A DNA stretch of 64,000 bases from FEN-1350 sp964643355 (GCA_964643355.1 CAZXPW010000004.1:62001-126000), one strand, 5' to 3'; positions 50,317 through 59,340 are shown, numbered from the stretch's first letter. The notes: generated by a model not told the origin, from the letters alone. Translations and numbers: made by a program.

Positions 50317-51579
50317 ATGAGTCAATCAACTTCGTCTCCAATAACCCCCAATCTCGGCTGGCGGGTCACCTTCGCCGGCATGGGAATCAACCTGGCCCTC
50401 GGGATTCTCTATACCTGGAGCGTAATCAGCAAAGGCATCCCGGCCGAATGGAAATGGTCTGAAACCGAGAAATCCCTGCCCTATATGTTTGCCTGCCTGA
50501 TCTTTTCGCTGATGATGGTTCCCGCCGGCCGGATGCAGGATAAGATCAGTCCGCGGATCGTCGCTTCTATCGGCGGCGTTCTCGTCGGGATCGGATTTCT
50601 CGTCGCCAGTTTCACAACCTCGGTTTTCGGTTTCATTGTGGGCTTCGGTATCCTGGCTGGAACCGGAATTGGTTTCGGCTATGCTTCCGCGACGCCCCCG
50701 GCCGTCAAATGGTTTCCCGCATCCAAAACCGGTCTGATCGCCGGTATCGTCGTCTCCGGATTTGGTCTGGCCTCCGTTTATACGGCTCCATTAACCAAGT
50801 ACCTTATTGGACAGTATGGAATCCAGCAATCGGTGTTGATTCTCGGTATCGCGTTTTTGGTGATCGTGGTCCTTTTGGCCCAGATCCTGCGGATACCCCC
50901 GGCCGGGTATGTCCTGGTGGGAACCCCTGCCCCCAAACCCTCTGCCACCCCGACGGCCGTCAAGAAAGATAATTTTACTCCCGTGGAGATGCTCCGAACG
51001 ATTCAATTCCCCGCCATCTGGTTCATGTATGCTTGCGGTGCGGGAGCCGGCCTGATGATCATCGCCAAACTGGCCGCGATTGTCAAGGAACTGGTTGGCC
51101 GGGATGTTGGCTTTGCCCTGGTGGCCGTTCTGGCGGTCGGCAACGGCGCCGGCCGTATCGTTGCCGGCATGCTCAGCGATACGATCGGTCGCAAAAATAC
51201 CCTGTTTATCTGTTTTGTGATGCAGGCGGTATTGATTTTGCTTTTGTCCACCGCGAAAACCGGAAGCATCCTGGCGTCCGTTCCGCTGTTGTCCGTCGTG
51301 GCCGCCCTCATCGGAGCCAATTATGGTGCCAACCTGGCTCTCTTCCCGTCTCTGACAAAAGATTTCTACGGCCTGAAAAATTTCGGCGTCAACTACGGCC
51401 TGGTCTTCACCTCCTGGGGCGTCGGCGGATTCATGCTGGCCTTTCTGGCAGGAAAAATGTATGACAAATACCAGAGTTTCGGAATCGCTTATTACGGAGC
51501 GTCGATCCTCCTGGTCATCGCCGCAGCCATGGTCCTGTTCCTCAAGCCCCCGCAGAAAACCCAACCCGCGTCGGCATAA
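50317..51579 (+). CDS. OFA-type MFS transporter (oxalate/formate antiporter family-like)
   Basis: A 420-residue MFS protein with about twelve helices. W-R-V-T-F-A-G-M-G-I-N-L near the N-terminus, then L-G-I-L-Y-T-W-S-V near residue 29-37, matches the oxalate/formate antiporter (OFA) subfamily, and G-F-G-Y-A-S-A-T-P-P-A-V-K-W-F-P near 129 is another subfamily block. MFS signatures include D-x-x-G-R-K near 290. Its position behind acs suggests a monocarboxylate such as acetate, lactate or formate as substrate, but this is inference from context. Confidence 0.85.
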   Translation: MSQSTSSPITPNLGWRVTFAGMGINLALGILYTWSVISKGIPAEWKWSETEKSLPYMFACLIFSLMMVPAGRMQDKISPRIVASIGGVLVGIGFLVASFTTSVFGFIVGFGILAGTGIGFGYASATPPAVKWFPASKTGLIAGIVVSGFGLASVYTAPLTKYLIGQYGIQQSVLILGIAFLVIVVLLAQILRIPPAGYVLVGTPAPKPSATPTAVKKDNFTPVEMLRTIQFPAIWFMYACGAGAGLMIIAKLAAIVKELVGRDVGFALVAVLAVGNGAGRIVAGMLSDTIGRKNTLFICFVMQAVLILLLSTAKTGSILASVPLLSVVAALIGANYGANLALFPSLTKDFYGLKNFGVNYGLVFTSWGVGGFMLAFLAGKMYDKYQSFGIAYYGASILLVIAAAMVLFLKPPQKTQPASA

Positions 51580-51610
51580 TGCCGTAGGAGAAAATAGACA
51601 AATCGATCCG

Positions 51611-51666
51611 GATAATAGGACTCAATAGGAATAGACAATAGCCAATATTCAACCGTCAATTTCCCA
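51611..51666. repeat. Heptad repeat array downstream of the OFA gene
   Basis: Eight 7-bp units, for example ATAGGAA, TAGACAA, TAGCCAA, TATTCAA, CCGTCAA. It runs from G-rich to C-rich units, the layout of a nearly contiguous inverted pair. Confidence 0.7.
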
Positions 51667-51678
51667 CATGGCTTGGAA

Positions 51679-51719
51679 AACACGGTCTGAAGATTTGACG
51701 CCTTCAGACCGTGTTCGTT
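51679..51719 (+). terminator. Hairpin terminator after the OFA gene
   Basis: A perfect 14-bp stem AACACGGTCTGAAG/CTTCAGACCGTGTT with a 9-nt loop, followed by CGTTTTC. The stem is very strong; the T run is short. It may act on both strands between convergent genes. Confidence 0.7.
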
Positions 51720-51792
51720 TTCACGGGAAGCTCTGGCATCATTCCCGCACACGACCAATCGTGCCTGCACCCCGCTGATTCTTGTATGAACA

Positions 51793-51841
51793 ATCCAAAT
51801 GGAAAATGGAAAATCGAAATTCCAAATGCAATTTACAATCC
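51793..51841. repeat. Heptad repeat array containing the acuC stop codon
   Basis: Units AATCCAA, ATGGAAA, ATGGAAA, ATCGAAA, TTCCAAA, TGCAATT, TACAATC. The stop codon of the deacetylase gene (51833-51835) lies in the last units. Confidence 0.75.
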
Positions 51842-52960
51842 GTGCAGCGGAAACACCAACCGTTTGACTTGTTCGATTACAGGATTTAGCGCCTCGTCCA
51901 CCGCGTCCCGCTGCGTCTTATCCGGCGCCAGTTGCCGATCCCGCAATCCTCCGTGCCAGTCCGTCGTCTCCAGCAGCACGCCTCCCATTCCCGCCGTCAT
52001 GTCCCGTTCATCCTCCCCGCACAATGCCGTCCACACCAGCGCCCACGCCCGGGCGGTGTTATCGGGATTGTAACCGCCGCCCCCTGTTGCCAGAATCGGC
52101 TTGCCGAACGCCAACAGCAGCGCAATTACCTCCGCTATCGTATTGTTGGTCAAACTCAGGTTCGCCAGCGGATCCTGGGCCAGCGTATCGGCCCCGACTT
52201 CCAGGACGATCACATCCGGCTCGTACGCATGCAGCAGCGGTAATACGACCTTCCGAACCGCCCGCAGATACGCCTCGTCATAGGTCCCGATCGGCAAAGG
52301 CACATTTACCGAATAGCCGCGACCTTCCCCTTCTCCGATCTCTTCGACAAATCCCGTCCCCGGAAACAGCGTCCGACCGTCCTGATGCAGCGAGATCGTC
52401 ATCACATCCCGCCGCCGATAAAACGCCGCCTGAACCCCGTCGCAGTGATGAACATCGATGTCGAAAAAAACCACCCGTTTTCCCGCCTTTGTCAGAGCCA
52501 TACACCCCAGCACAATGTCGTTGACATAACAGAATCCTCCCGCCCGGTCCGCATACGCATGATGATACCCACCCGACGGATTGAACGCGATCTTGGCCTT
52601 TCCCTCCAATATCAGCCGTGCCCCCGTAACAGTGGCTCCCGCCGCCCAGGTCGCATAGGGGTACATCCCCGCGAATACCGGACAGTCAGAAGTCCCCAGC
52701 CCATACCGCAGCATCGCATAATCGAACTCGCCGCTGTCGGCAGCTTCCATCGCGTCCAGATACGGCTTGGTATGAAACCATTCCAGCTCCTCGCGCGTCA
52801 GCGGCGTCGGCGTTGCCTCGATCTTGTCCGGGCCCTGCAACAAACCCATCGAAGCCAGCAACCGCCGCGTCTTGCCCGCCCGCGAGGTCTTAAAGGGACA
52901 ACTCTCCGGATACGGATACTGTTCCAGCTCCGGACAATGAATGAACGCCTTCATCGACAT
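51833..52960 (-). CDS. AcuC-type histone deacetylase family protein
   Basis: Zinc-dependent lysine deacetylase of 375 residues, matching AcuC. Zinc ligands D169 and H171 (F-F-D-I-D-V-H-H) and D258 (V-G-A-D-T-L-x-x-D), the catalytic histidine pair H133-H134 (G-G-Y-H-H-A) and the catalytic tyrosine Y297 (G-G-G-G-Y-N) are all present, so the protein should be active. Bacillus AcuC deacetylates and reactivates AcsA; acs here lies on the opposite strand about 1.6 kb away. GGGAGGGAG precedes the ATG 52960; a second ATG at 52954 is equally possible. The gene is the last of a minus-strand run starting with the ADP-forming synthetase. Confidence 0.9.
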   Translation of the reverse strand: MSMKAFIHCPELEQYPYPESCPFKTSRAGKTRRLLASMGLLQGPDKIEATPTPLTREELEWFHTKPYLDAMEAADSGEFDYAMLRYGLGTSDCPVFAGMYPYATWAAGATVTGARLILEGKAKIAFNPSGGYHHAYADRAGGFCYVNDIVLGCMALTKAGKRVVFFDIDVHHCDGVQAAFYRRRDVMTISLHQDGRTLFPGTGFVEEIGEGEGRGYSVNVPLPIGTYDEAYLRAVRKVVLPLLHAYEPDVIVLEVGADTLAQDPLANLSLTNNTIAEVIALLLAFGKPILATGGGGYNPDNTARAWALVWTALCGEDERDMTAGMGGVLLETTDWHGGLRDRQLAPDKTQRDAVDEALNPVIEQVKRLVFPLHGL

Positions 52961-52973
52961 GCTCCCTCCCCCT

Positions 52974-54227
52974 CTATACCGAACTGATCTGCCGCTCAGC
53001 CGATTCGAGCCATTTCTTGTTGATCGTAACGCCCCAACCCGGCCCGCCGGGGATTGAAACCTTACCGTCTCGTACACGCAAGACCGGCTCAAAGAGATCA
53101 TTTGTCCAGTCGTTATTCTCGATCGTGTATTCCACATATCGGCCCGCGCTGGGGATCGCCCCCATCGCGTGCAGCGAAAACACGGTTACCATCGAAAGAT
53201 TCGCCGAATGCGGCACCACCTTCATCCCCGCACGATGGGCCAGCTCCGCCACCCGCAGCGTCCGCGTCAGCCCGCCGATATAACACACATCCGGCTGGGC
53301 GATATCCATCGCCCGCATTGCGATCATCCGCCTCCACTGCGCCAGGTCATTGTCCTGTTCCCCTCCGGCCACATCCAGCTTTTTCAGCGCCGCCGTCACC
53401 TCAGCCGTCCATTCATATTCCCAATACGGACATGGTTCCTCGAAATGCACGACATGATTCTGTTCGAGCATCTTGCCGACCTCGATGGCCTTGTCCGGCG
53501 TGTAGCAACTGTTGGCGTCGGCCAGCAGCATCACATTCGGCCCGATCGCCTTGCGTACCGCCGGCACAAGCTGCTCGGTCCGGCCCGGCCAGGCGTCCTT
53601 ATTGTGTCCCGCGTCGGTTCCCACCCGAATCTTGAACGCCGTAAATCCGTGCGAATCCCGCAACGCCGCCAGCCGCTTGGCCTCATCCTCCGGCGTGATC
53701 GACCGGCTCATGCTCGAGCCATAAACGACCAGCGCTCCGGGCGTGCCGCCCAACAATTCACAGACGCTTTTCTTCTCGACCTTTCCCCGCAGGTCCCACA
53801 GTGCCGTATCCACCCCCGCCAGCGCCCGACACACGAACGACCACGGAAACTTCAGGTTCCGATCGATGCAGGTCTGACTAATCTCGCCCACCGCATAGGG
53901 ATCCTTGCCCAGCACATGGGGAGCGATCTTGCGATGCAGAATCGTCGCCGAAAGATCCGCGTCAAACGGCGCGATTTGCCCGAATCCCTCGGCCCCGCTG
54001 TCCGTCGTGACGCGGACGACGCTCAGGGGATTTTTCGTGAAGGTCTCGATGGTCTTGACCTTCATTCCGCTGTCCTTGCCCAGCAGCGCATCCACCGACC
54101 AGCCCTTGGTGTCGCCCGTCGAGATCGGAATCGACTTTCCCAGGCCGAAGGCCTGATCCTGTGCCAGCAGCAATCCCCCTGCAGCCACCCCCACAGCCCT
54201 GAGGAATTCACGACGACTCGTTTTCAT
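52974..54227 (-). CDS. Enolase-superfamily (mandelate racemase-like) enzyme, Tat-exported
   Basis: A 417-residue protein with a Tat signal (S-R-R-E-F-L-R-A-V-G). The metal ligands of the superfamily are D237 (L-L-A-D-A-N), E263 (H-F-E-E-P) and E290 (G-G-E-Q-D); K199/R201 (F-K-I-R-V-G) and H340 (V-P-H-S-A-N) with D313 occupy the general acid/base positions of mandelate-racemase-type enzymes. It likely abstracts a proton alpha to a carboxylate, as a sugar-acid dehydratase or racemase. Export of such an enzyme is unusual outside planctomycetes. It lies 13 bp upstream of acuC in the same direction. Confidence 0.82.
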   Translation of the reverse strand: MKTSRREFLRAVGVAAGGLLLAQDQAFGLGKSIPISTGDTKGWSVDALLGKDSGMKVKTIETFTKNPLSVVRVTTDSGAEGFGQIAPFDADLSATILHRKIAPHVLGKDPYAVGEISQTCIDRNLKFPWSFVCRALAGVDTALWDLRGKVEKKSVCELLGGTPGALVVYGSSMSRSITPEDEAKRLAALRDSHGFTAFKIRVGTDAGHNKDAWPGRTEQLVPAVRKAIGPNVMLLADANSCYTPDKAIEVGKMLEQNHVVHFEEPCPYWEYEWTAEVTAALKKLDVAGGEQDNDLAQWRRMIAMRAMDIAQPDVCYIGGLTRTLRVAELAHRAGMKVVPHSANLSMVTVFSLHAMGAIPSAGRYVEYTIENNDWTNDLFEPVLRVRDGKVSIPGGPGWGVTINKKWLESAERQISSV

Positions 54228-54270
54228 GGTCTCACCTTCATAGCATTTCCGCGGCAGCGAGATTGTATTT

Positions 54271-54326
54271 GTCAATTTCAAATATCCAAATTCAATTTTC
54301 CCTTTGCCGCTTGCCATTTGCAATAC
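54271..54326. repeat. Heptad repeat array between nitrilase and enolase-superfamily genes
   Basis: Units such as GTCAATT, TCAAATA, TCCAAAT, TCAATTT, TCCCTTT, GCCGCTT, GCCATTT with 7-bp period. The C-rich CCTTTGC/CGCTTGC variants also occur at 63073-63100. Confidence 0.75.
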
Positions 54327-54342
54327 TGGCGACAACCGGCAA

Positions 54343-55143
54343 TTAGGTTCCCGATCTCGTCGGAATCTCGACGATCTGAATATCCCGGTCCCGATCCGCC
54401 GCGATGACCAGCGTGTTCCCCTGCGCATCGACGGCGATGCTCTGCCCGCCATAGACCTGCCCCGTCCACGGCCCGCAGGTGATCTGACCCACCAGGTCGG
54501 TTCCGACCACCGCAGCGCCGACCGCCGTCGCCGTCGCGCGGACCACGCGATGCAGTTCGTTTCCGTGTCCCGGCCACTGCGTCTCCGGCGCCGCCCAGCC
54601 GTACGGAACCAGCAGCAGATCCACCGCCAGATTCCGCGTCCGATCCAGGATCCGCGGCACAAAGGTATCCGCGCAGATCAGCACGCCGATCCGTCCCAGC
54701 GAGGTACTCGCCGCCTTGATGTCCTCTTCGTTGCCCGCCGTATAGGGAGGCGTCATTAACTCCGGCAACACATGGATCTTGCGGTGCTTGAGAAGGATCT
54801 GTCCCGCCGGATCGATCAACAGCGCCGATCCGTAAAGTCGCCCGTCGTCGATCTCGTCCAGGCCGATGCATACGAACAACCCGTATTGTTTGGCCAATCG
54901 ACACAGACGATCGCTATCGACCCCCGGGATCGGGCAGGCCCGTTTGTGCGCCGCGGCGTTGACCCACCCTAACAGCGACGATTCGGGAAAACACGCCAGA
55001 CGCGCCTCCGCTTCGGCCGCCTCGGCCAGCGCGTGCTCGATCCGCGCGAAGTTCCCCTCGCGGTCCCCGTCCAGACAGAAGATTTGACAGATCGCCGTCC
55101 TCACCCCACGCCCCGTAAAATTTTTCCCCTTGACCTTATTCAT
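54343..55143 (-). CDS. Carbon-nitrogen hydrolase (nitrilase superfamily)
   Basis: A 266-residue cytoplasmic enzyme. The catalytic triad of the superfamily is present: E54 (C-F-P-E-S-S), K122 (L-L-K-H-R-K-I-H) and C157 (L-I-C-A-D-T). It should hydrolyse an amide or nitrile, or N-carbamoyl compound. No glutaminase partner or synthetase domain is attached, so it is a stand-alone member. I placed the start at ATG 55143. A GTG 57 nt upstream lies at the edge of a heptad array and is less likely. The substrate is unknown; its neighbours are the CoA-transferase/GNAT fusion and the enolase-superfamily enzyme. Confidence 0.82.
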   Translation of the reverse strand: MNKVKGKNFTGRGVRTAICQIFCLDGDREGNFARIEHALAEAAEAEARLACFPESSLLGWVNAAAHKRACPIPGVDSDRLCRLAKQYGLFVCIGLDEIDDGRLYGSALLIDPAGQILLKHRKIHVLPELMTPPYTAGNEEDIKAASTSLGRIGVLICADTFVPRILDRTRNLAVDLLLVPYGWAAPETQWPGHGNELHRVVRATATAVGAAVVGTDLVGQITCGPWTGQVYGGQSIAVDAQGNTLVIAADRDRDIQIVEIPTRSGT

Positions 55144-55199
55144 GGCCGTCTCGCTTCTCGACAATTCATCCAATCGCTGAAAACCCGGATGATCGGACA

Positions 55200-55269
55200 C
55201 TATTCAATAGTCAATATTTAATGTACAATTTTCCAACTTAACCCTTCCCTCTCCCCTTTCCCTTCGTCA
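55200..55269. repeat. Heptad repeat array that runs into the end of the CoA-transferase gene
   Basis: Ten 7-bp units such as CTATTCA, ATAGTCA, ATATTTA, ATGTACA, ATTTTCC, AACTTAA, CCCTTCC. On the minus strand the last C-rich units encode the K-G-K-G-R-G-K-G C-terminus and the stop codon (55238-55240) of the CoA-transferase/GNAT gene. Confidence 0.85.
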
Positions 55270-57124
55270 ATTCATAAGTGATCGAATATGCTTCCCCGTC
55301 AAACTCGGTCTTGATCTCGTACCCGCTGTTGTAGAAAATCTGCAGCATCGCCTTGTTACTCGGCAAAACCGTCGCGTAAAACGACCGAATCCCCCGGCTC
55401 CGCGCGATCGTCGTGATGTACTCCAGCAGAAAGCTGCCCATGCCCTTGTCCTGCCACTCGTCCTGCACGATGAACGCCACCTCCGCCACGCCGGTCTTGG
55501 GATCCAGGAAGTACTGCGCGATCGCCACGACCTCTTCGCCGGCCGGGCTGGGAACGATCCCCACGATCGCCAGGTTCTGCTCGTAATCCACATTCGTCAG
55601 CTTCTGCACATCCTTGTGCGGAAACCGCTTGGTGTGCGTGAAATATCGCCTCCGGATCGACTGCGTGCTCAGCGAATACAGCATGTCCGCCAGCGCCTCG
55701 TCGTCGGTCGGTTTGACCGGCCGAAAGAAGATCTCCGTCCCGTCCCGCAGCGTCTCGTAGTGCTCCAGCTCCTCCGGATACCGCACCTTGTCCCACTCGA
55801 TCTCGATCTGGTCCGGTTGAATGTATCGCTGCGCCTTGGCCGCCTGGATCAGCTCCTTGCGAAATTTCGGATGGGCGATGTTGATCAGCGCCATCGCCCG
55901 CTCGCGAATACTCTTGCCATGCAGATACGCGATCCCGAACTCGGTCACCACATAATGCACGTCGCCCCGCGTCGTCACCACGCCGGCCCCATCCGTCAGC
56001 TTCGGCACGATTCGGCTGATCGTGTCGTCCTTGGCCGTCGAGGGCATCGCGATGATCGGCTTGCCGCCCCGGCTCCGGGCGCAGCCGCGAATGAAGTCCA
56101 CCTGTCCGCCGATGCCGCTGTAGAACTTGTATCCCAGCGAATCGGCGCACACCTGCCCGGTCAGGTCGATCTCCAGCCCCACATTGATCCCGACCATCTT
56201 GTCGTGCTGGGCGATGATATACGGGTCGTTGACATACTCGGTCGGATGAAACTCGAACATCGGATTGTTGTGGATCGTGTCGTATAGCCGCTGCGAGCCC
56301 ATACAAAAGCTGGCGACGATCTTGCCGTGGTTGATCGTCTTCTTGGTGCAGGTCACCGCTCCGCACTCGATCAATTCGAGGATCCAGTCCCCGAACATTT
56401 CGGTATGTACGCCCAGTTCTTTTTTATCGTGTAGAAACTCCGCCAGCGCCTGCGGGATCCGCCCGATCCCGCACTCGATGGTGCTGCCGTCCTCCACCAG
56501 CCGCGCCAGGTTCTGACCGATTCTGCGAAGCGCTTCGTTCGGAACCGGCGGCTCCACCGTGATCAGCGGCTCGTCAAAGGGCACCATCCAGTCTATGGAG
56601 TTGACATGAATAAAACTGTTCCCCATGGTCCGCGGCATCCGTTCGTTGATCTGCGCGATCACCAGCTTGGCGTTGGCCACCGCCGACTTGACGATATCCA
56701 CCGACACCCCGAAGCTGCACAGCCCGTTGACATCCGGCGGCGTCACCGAGATCAGCGCCGCATCCACCGGCATCCGCCCGCTGGAAAACAACCGCGGAAT
56801 GTCCGAAAGAAAAATCGGCGTATAGTCCCCCATCCCCCGCTCCAGCGCGCCGCGGACATTGTCGGCGATGAAAAAGCTGTTCATCTTGTATTTTTCGGCG
56901 AACGCCTCCGTCGCATAGGGCGCCGAGCCCATCGTCAGCAGGTGAATGATGTGCGCGTCATACACATGGGGCGAATGCTCCACCAGGGCCTGCACAAGAT
57001 GCTGCGGCTGCCCGCACCCCGTGCCGATGAAAATGTTGTTGCCGGACTGGATGTGCTTGCAGGCCTCGGCGGCCGTGCAGATCTGCCCGGCATATTTCTG
57101 CTTCCAATCGAAGGTTTGTTGCAT
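55238..57124 (-). CDS. Acetyl-CoA hydrolase/CoA-transferase fused to a GNAT acetyltransferase
   Basis: A 628-residue two-domain protein. Residues about 1-450 form an acetyl-CoA hydrolase/4-hydroxybutyrate CoA-transferase-like domain: G-T-G-C-G-Q-P near 35, V-D-A-A-L-I-S-V-T-P-P-D near 120, and E318 in L-E-I-D-L-T-G-Q-V, at the position of the glutamate that forms a glutamyl-CoA intermediate in this family, followed by G-I-G-G-Q-V-D-F. Residues about 455-625 are a GNAT domain with I-F-F-R-P-V-K-P-T-D near 458 and the acetyl-CoA loop Q-D-K-G-M-G-S near 562. Domain pairing suggests it moves CoA between acyl groups and acetylates a protein. Its tail is repeat-derived. It follows the ADP-forming synthetase gene by 49 bp. 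Confidence 0.85.
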   Translation of the reverse strand: MQQTFDWKQKYAGQICTAAEACKHIQSGNNIFIGTGCGQPQHLVQALVEHSPHVYDAHIIHLLTMGSAPYATEAFAEKYKMNSFFIADNVRGALERGMGDYTPIFLSDIPRLFSSGRMPVDAALISVTPPDVNGLCSFGVSVDIVKSAVANAKLVIAQINERMPRTMGNSFIHVNSIDWMVPFDEPLITVEPPVPNEALRRIGQNLARLVEDGSTIECGIGRIPQALAEFLHDKKELGVHTEMFGDWILELIECGAVTCTKKTINHGKIVASFCMGSQRLYDTIHNNPMFEFHPTEYVNDPYIIAQHDKMVGINVGLEIDLTGQVCADSLGYKFYSGIGGQVDFIRGCARSRGGKPIIAMPSTAKDDTISRIVPKLTDGAGVVTTRGDVHYVVTEFGIAYLHGKSIRERAMALINIAHPKFRKELIQAAKAQRYIQPDQIEIEWDKVRYPEELEHYETLRDGTEIFFRPVKPTDDEALADMLYSLSTQSIRRRYFTHTKRFPHKDVQKLTNVDYEQNLAIVGIVPSPAGEEVVAIAQYFLDPKTGVAEVAFIVQDEWQDKGMGSFLLEYITTIARSRGIRSFYATVLPSNKAMLQIFYNSGYEIKTEFDGEAYSITYELTKGKGRGKG

Positions 57125-57173
57125 GATCGATCCCCTTGTCGCCCGGGCCGATTCCGCCGTACGGGCGCATCGT

Positions 57174-59285
57174 TTATTTCGGCTTCTCCAGTGTCATCAT
57201 CGCGTCCACCGCCACCGGCGTCATCCCCTCTCTCCCGACGATAAACGGATTGATGTCCATCTCCTTGATCATCGGAAACTCCGTCACCAACTGCGAAAGT
57301 CGCTGCAGCGCCTCGGCGATCGCGTCGATGTCCACCCCTTCGTCGCCGCGAACGCCCCGCAGAATATCGTAAGTTCGTGTCCGTACCAGCATCTCCTTGG
57401 CCTCCGACGAGGTCAGCGGCGCCGGATAGAACGCCACATCCTCCAGTACCTCCACCAGCTTGCCGCCCATTCCGAACATCATCAGCGGACCAAACCGAGG
57501 ATCCCGAGTCATCCCAAGGATAACCTCACGCCCGTGCTGATACATCTTTTCCACCGTGATTCCAATGATATTGACATGCGGCGCCTTCTTGGGAATCCGG
57601 TACATCATCAGATCGAAAGTGTCCATCACCTCCTGCTCGGTCAGAATCCCCGTCTTGACCCCGCCGACTTCCGTCTTGTGCACGATCTCCGGCGACCACA
57701 CCTTCAACACCACCGGATAGCCGATCTGCGTTGCGATATTCACCGCTTGCTCGGCCGAGGTGGCTACGCCCCCGGGCGGCGTTACGAACCCATACGCCTG
57801 AAGGATCTCCTTGGAATCCATCTCCCCCAGTTCGAACTGATTGCTTCGTATGTGCCGTTCGACGATTCGCTCGACTTTACGCCGATTGACCGGAAACAGC
57901 TTGACGATCCGCTTGGGCTTCGACCGCCATTTGGCATATTGCACCATCGTTCGCAGCGCCGCCACCGCGCTTTCCGGCGAGTCGTAACTCGGGATTCGAC
58001 CGTTTCGCAGGACCCCGGTCGCTTCTTCGATCCGCGACGCCCCCAGAAAACATGCCAGAATCGGTTTTTCGCGCATCTCGCTGGCCACTCGCACAATCGC
58101 CTCCGCCGTCGCCTTACACTCCGTCATCGCGTGCGGACTCAGTAGAATCAACAGCGACTGCACGCCCGGATCGTCCAACACCGCCCGCATCGCGAACTCA
58201 TACCGGTCCGCCAGCGCGTCGCCCAGCAGATCCAGCGGATTGTTGATGTTCGCGATGGCCGCGTTCTCCATAATCAGCGAGATCCTCGCCACTGTCTCCG
58301 GCGTGAACTTGGCCAGTTCCAGCCCCTCTCGCTCAATCGCGTCGGTGGCCATAATCCCCGCGCCGCCGGCGTTGGCGATCACGCCCACCGCGGGTCCCGC
58401 CGGCAGCGGCTGATAGGCGAAGGCCCGCGCATAGTCAAATTGCGCTTTGATGGACTCGCACCGGATCACACCCGCCCGCTCGAACACGCACTCGTAGGCG
58501 TTTTCCGTTCCCGCCAGCCGTCCCGTATGCGAAGTCGCCGCCCGCGCCCCGGCCTGAGTCCCTCCGGCCTTGAGAAGCAGGATCGGCTTCTTGCGGCTGA
58601 TCCGTTCCGATTGCCGGATAAACTCGTCGCCGTCCAGAATCGTCTCCAGATATCCCGCGATCACCTGCGTGTCCGGGTCGTCGCCCAGATAGCGGATCAG
58701 CTCCATCTCGTCGATATCGGCTTTGTTGCCGATGCTGGCCAGCTTGCTGAAACCGATATCCGCCGCGCGCGACATATCGACCATCGCAGCCATGATCGAT
58801 CCGGATTGTGAAAAATACCCCACCGACCCCGCCTTGGGCAGCGCCCCGGCAAAACTGGCGTTGACCGGCGTCGCCGGACACATGATCCCGATGCAATTCG
58901 GACCGATGAACCGAATCCCCGCGTTTTTGGCCGTTCGCACCAAGGCCTGTTCCAGTTCCGCCCCTTCCGGCCCCAATTCCTTGAATCCGGACGAGACGAC
59001 GATCGCCGCCTTGACCCCTTTGTCCGCGCACGCCTGCATGGCCCCTTGCGCCTGCTTGGCCGAAACCACGATGATGGCCAGTTCCACCGGCCCCTCGATG
59101 GATTTGAGGTCCGGATAGGATTTCAGACCCTGAACCTCCTCGCAGGTCGGATTGACCGGGTAGATCTTGCCGGGATAACCGGACTTGATCAAGCCCGCCA
59201 GCACTTCAAATCCGACTTTTCCCGGCTTGCGGGATGCGCCGATCACGGCGATTGATTGCGGAGCAAAAAACGCGTCTAAGCTCAT
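57174..59285 (-). CDS. ADP-forming acetyl-CoA/acyl-CoA synthetase (fused alpha-beta)
   Basis: A 703-residue NDP-forming acyl-CoA synthetase that reversibly makes ATP from acetyl-CoA and ADP, or consumes it. Domains: CoA-binding/CoA-ligase about 1-455 with A-V-I-G-A-S-R near residue 13 and the phosphohistidine H253 in T-S-H-T-G-R; ATP-grasp about 475-700 with Y-P-V-V-L-K-V near 531, H-K-T-E-V-G-G-V near 540 and a C-terminal E-M-D-I-N-P-F. The fused alpha-beta order is known in archaea and some bacteria. It is the promoter-proximal gene of the minus-strand run ending at acuC. No GNAT domain is attached here (unlike Pat-type proteins); the neighbour supplies one. Confidence 0.9.
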   Translation of the reverse strand: MSLDAFFAPQSIAVIGASRKPGKVGFEVLAGLIKSGYPGKIYPVNPTCEEVQGLKSYPDLKSIEGPVELAIIVVSAKQAQGAMQACADKGVKAAIVVSSGFKELGPEGAELEQALVRTAKNAGIRFIGPNCIGIMCPATPVNASFAGALPKAGSVGYFSQSGSIMAAMVDMSRAADIGFSKLASIGNKADIDEMELIRYLGDDPDTQVIAGYLETILDGDEFIRQSERISRKKPILLLKAGGTQAGARAATSHTGRLAGTENAYECVFERAGVIRCESIKAQFDYARAFAYQPLPAGPAVGVIANAGGAGIMATDAIEREGLELAKFTPETVARISLIMENAAIANINNPLDLLGDALADRYEFAMRAVLDDPGVQSLLILLSPHAMTECKATAEAIVRVASEMREKPILACFLGASRIEEATGVLRNGRIPSYDSPESAVAALRTMVQYAKWRSKPKRIVKLFPVNRRKVERIVERHIRSNQFELGEMDSKEILQAYGFVTPPGGVATSAEQAVNIATQIGYPVVLKVWSPEIVHKTEVGGVKTGILTEQEVMDTFDLMMYRIPKKAPHVNIIGITVEKMYQHGREVILGMTRDPRFGPLMMFGMGGKLVEVLEDVAFYPAPLTSSEAKEMLVRTRTYDILRGVRGDEGVDIDAIAEALQRLSQLVTEFPMIKEMDINPFIVGREGMTPVAVDAMMTLEKPK

Positions 59286-59340
59286 GATCTCCTCAGGTTA
59301 AACCGCAAGTAGGTTTCCAACCGGCGATCAGTTCGAGATC

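Noticed and set aside
48430..50325. Long minus-strand open frame (about 631 codons) opposite acs
   Set aside because: Antisense shadow of a clear acetyl-CoA synthetase; composition typical of antisense reading and no motif.
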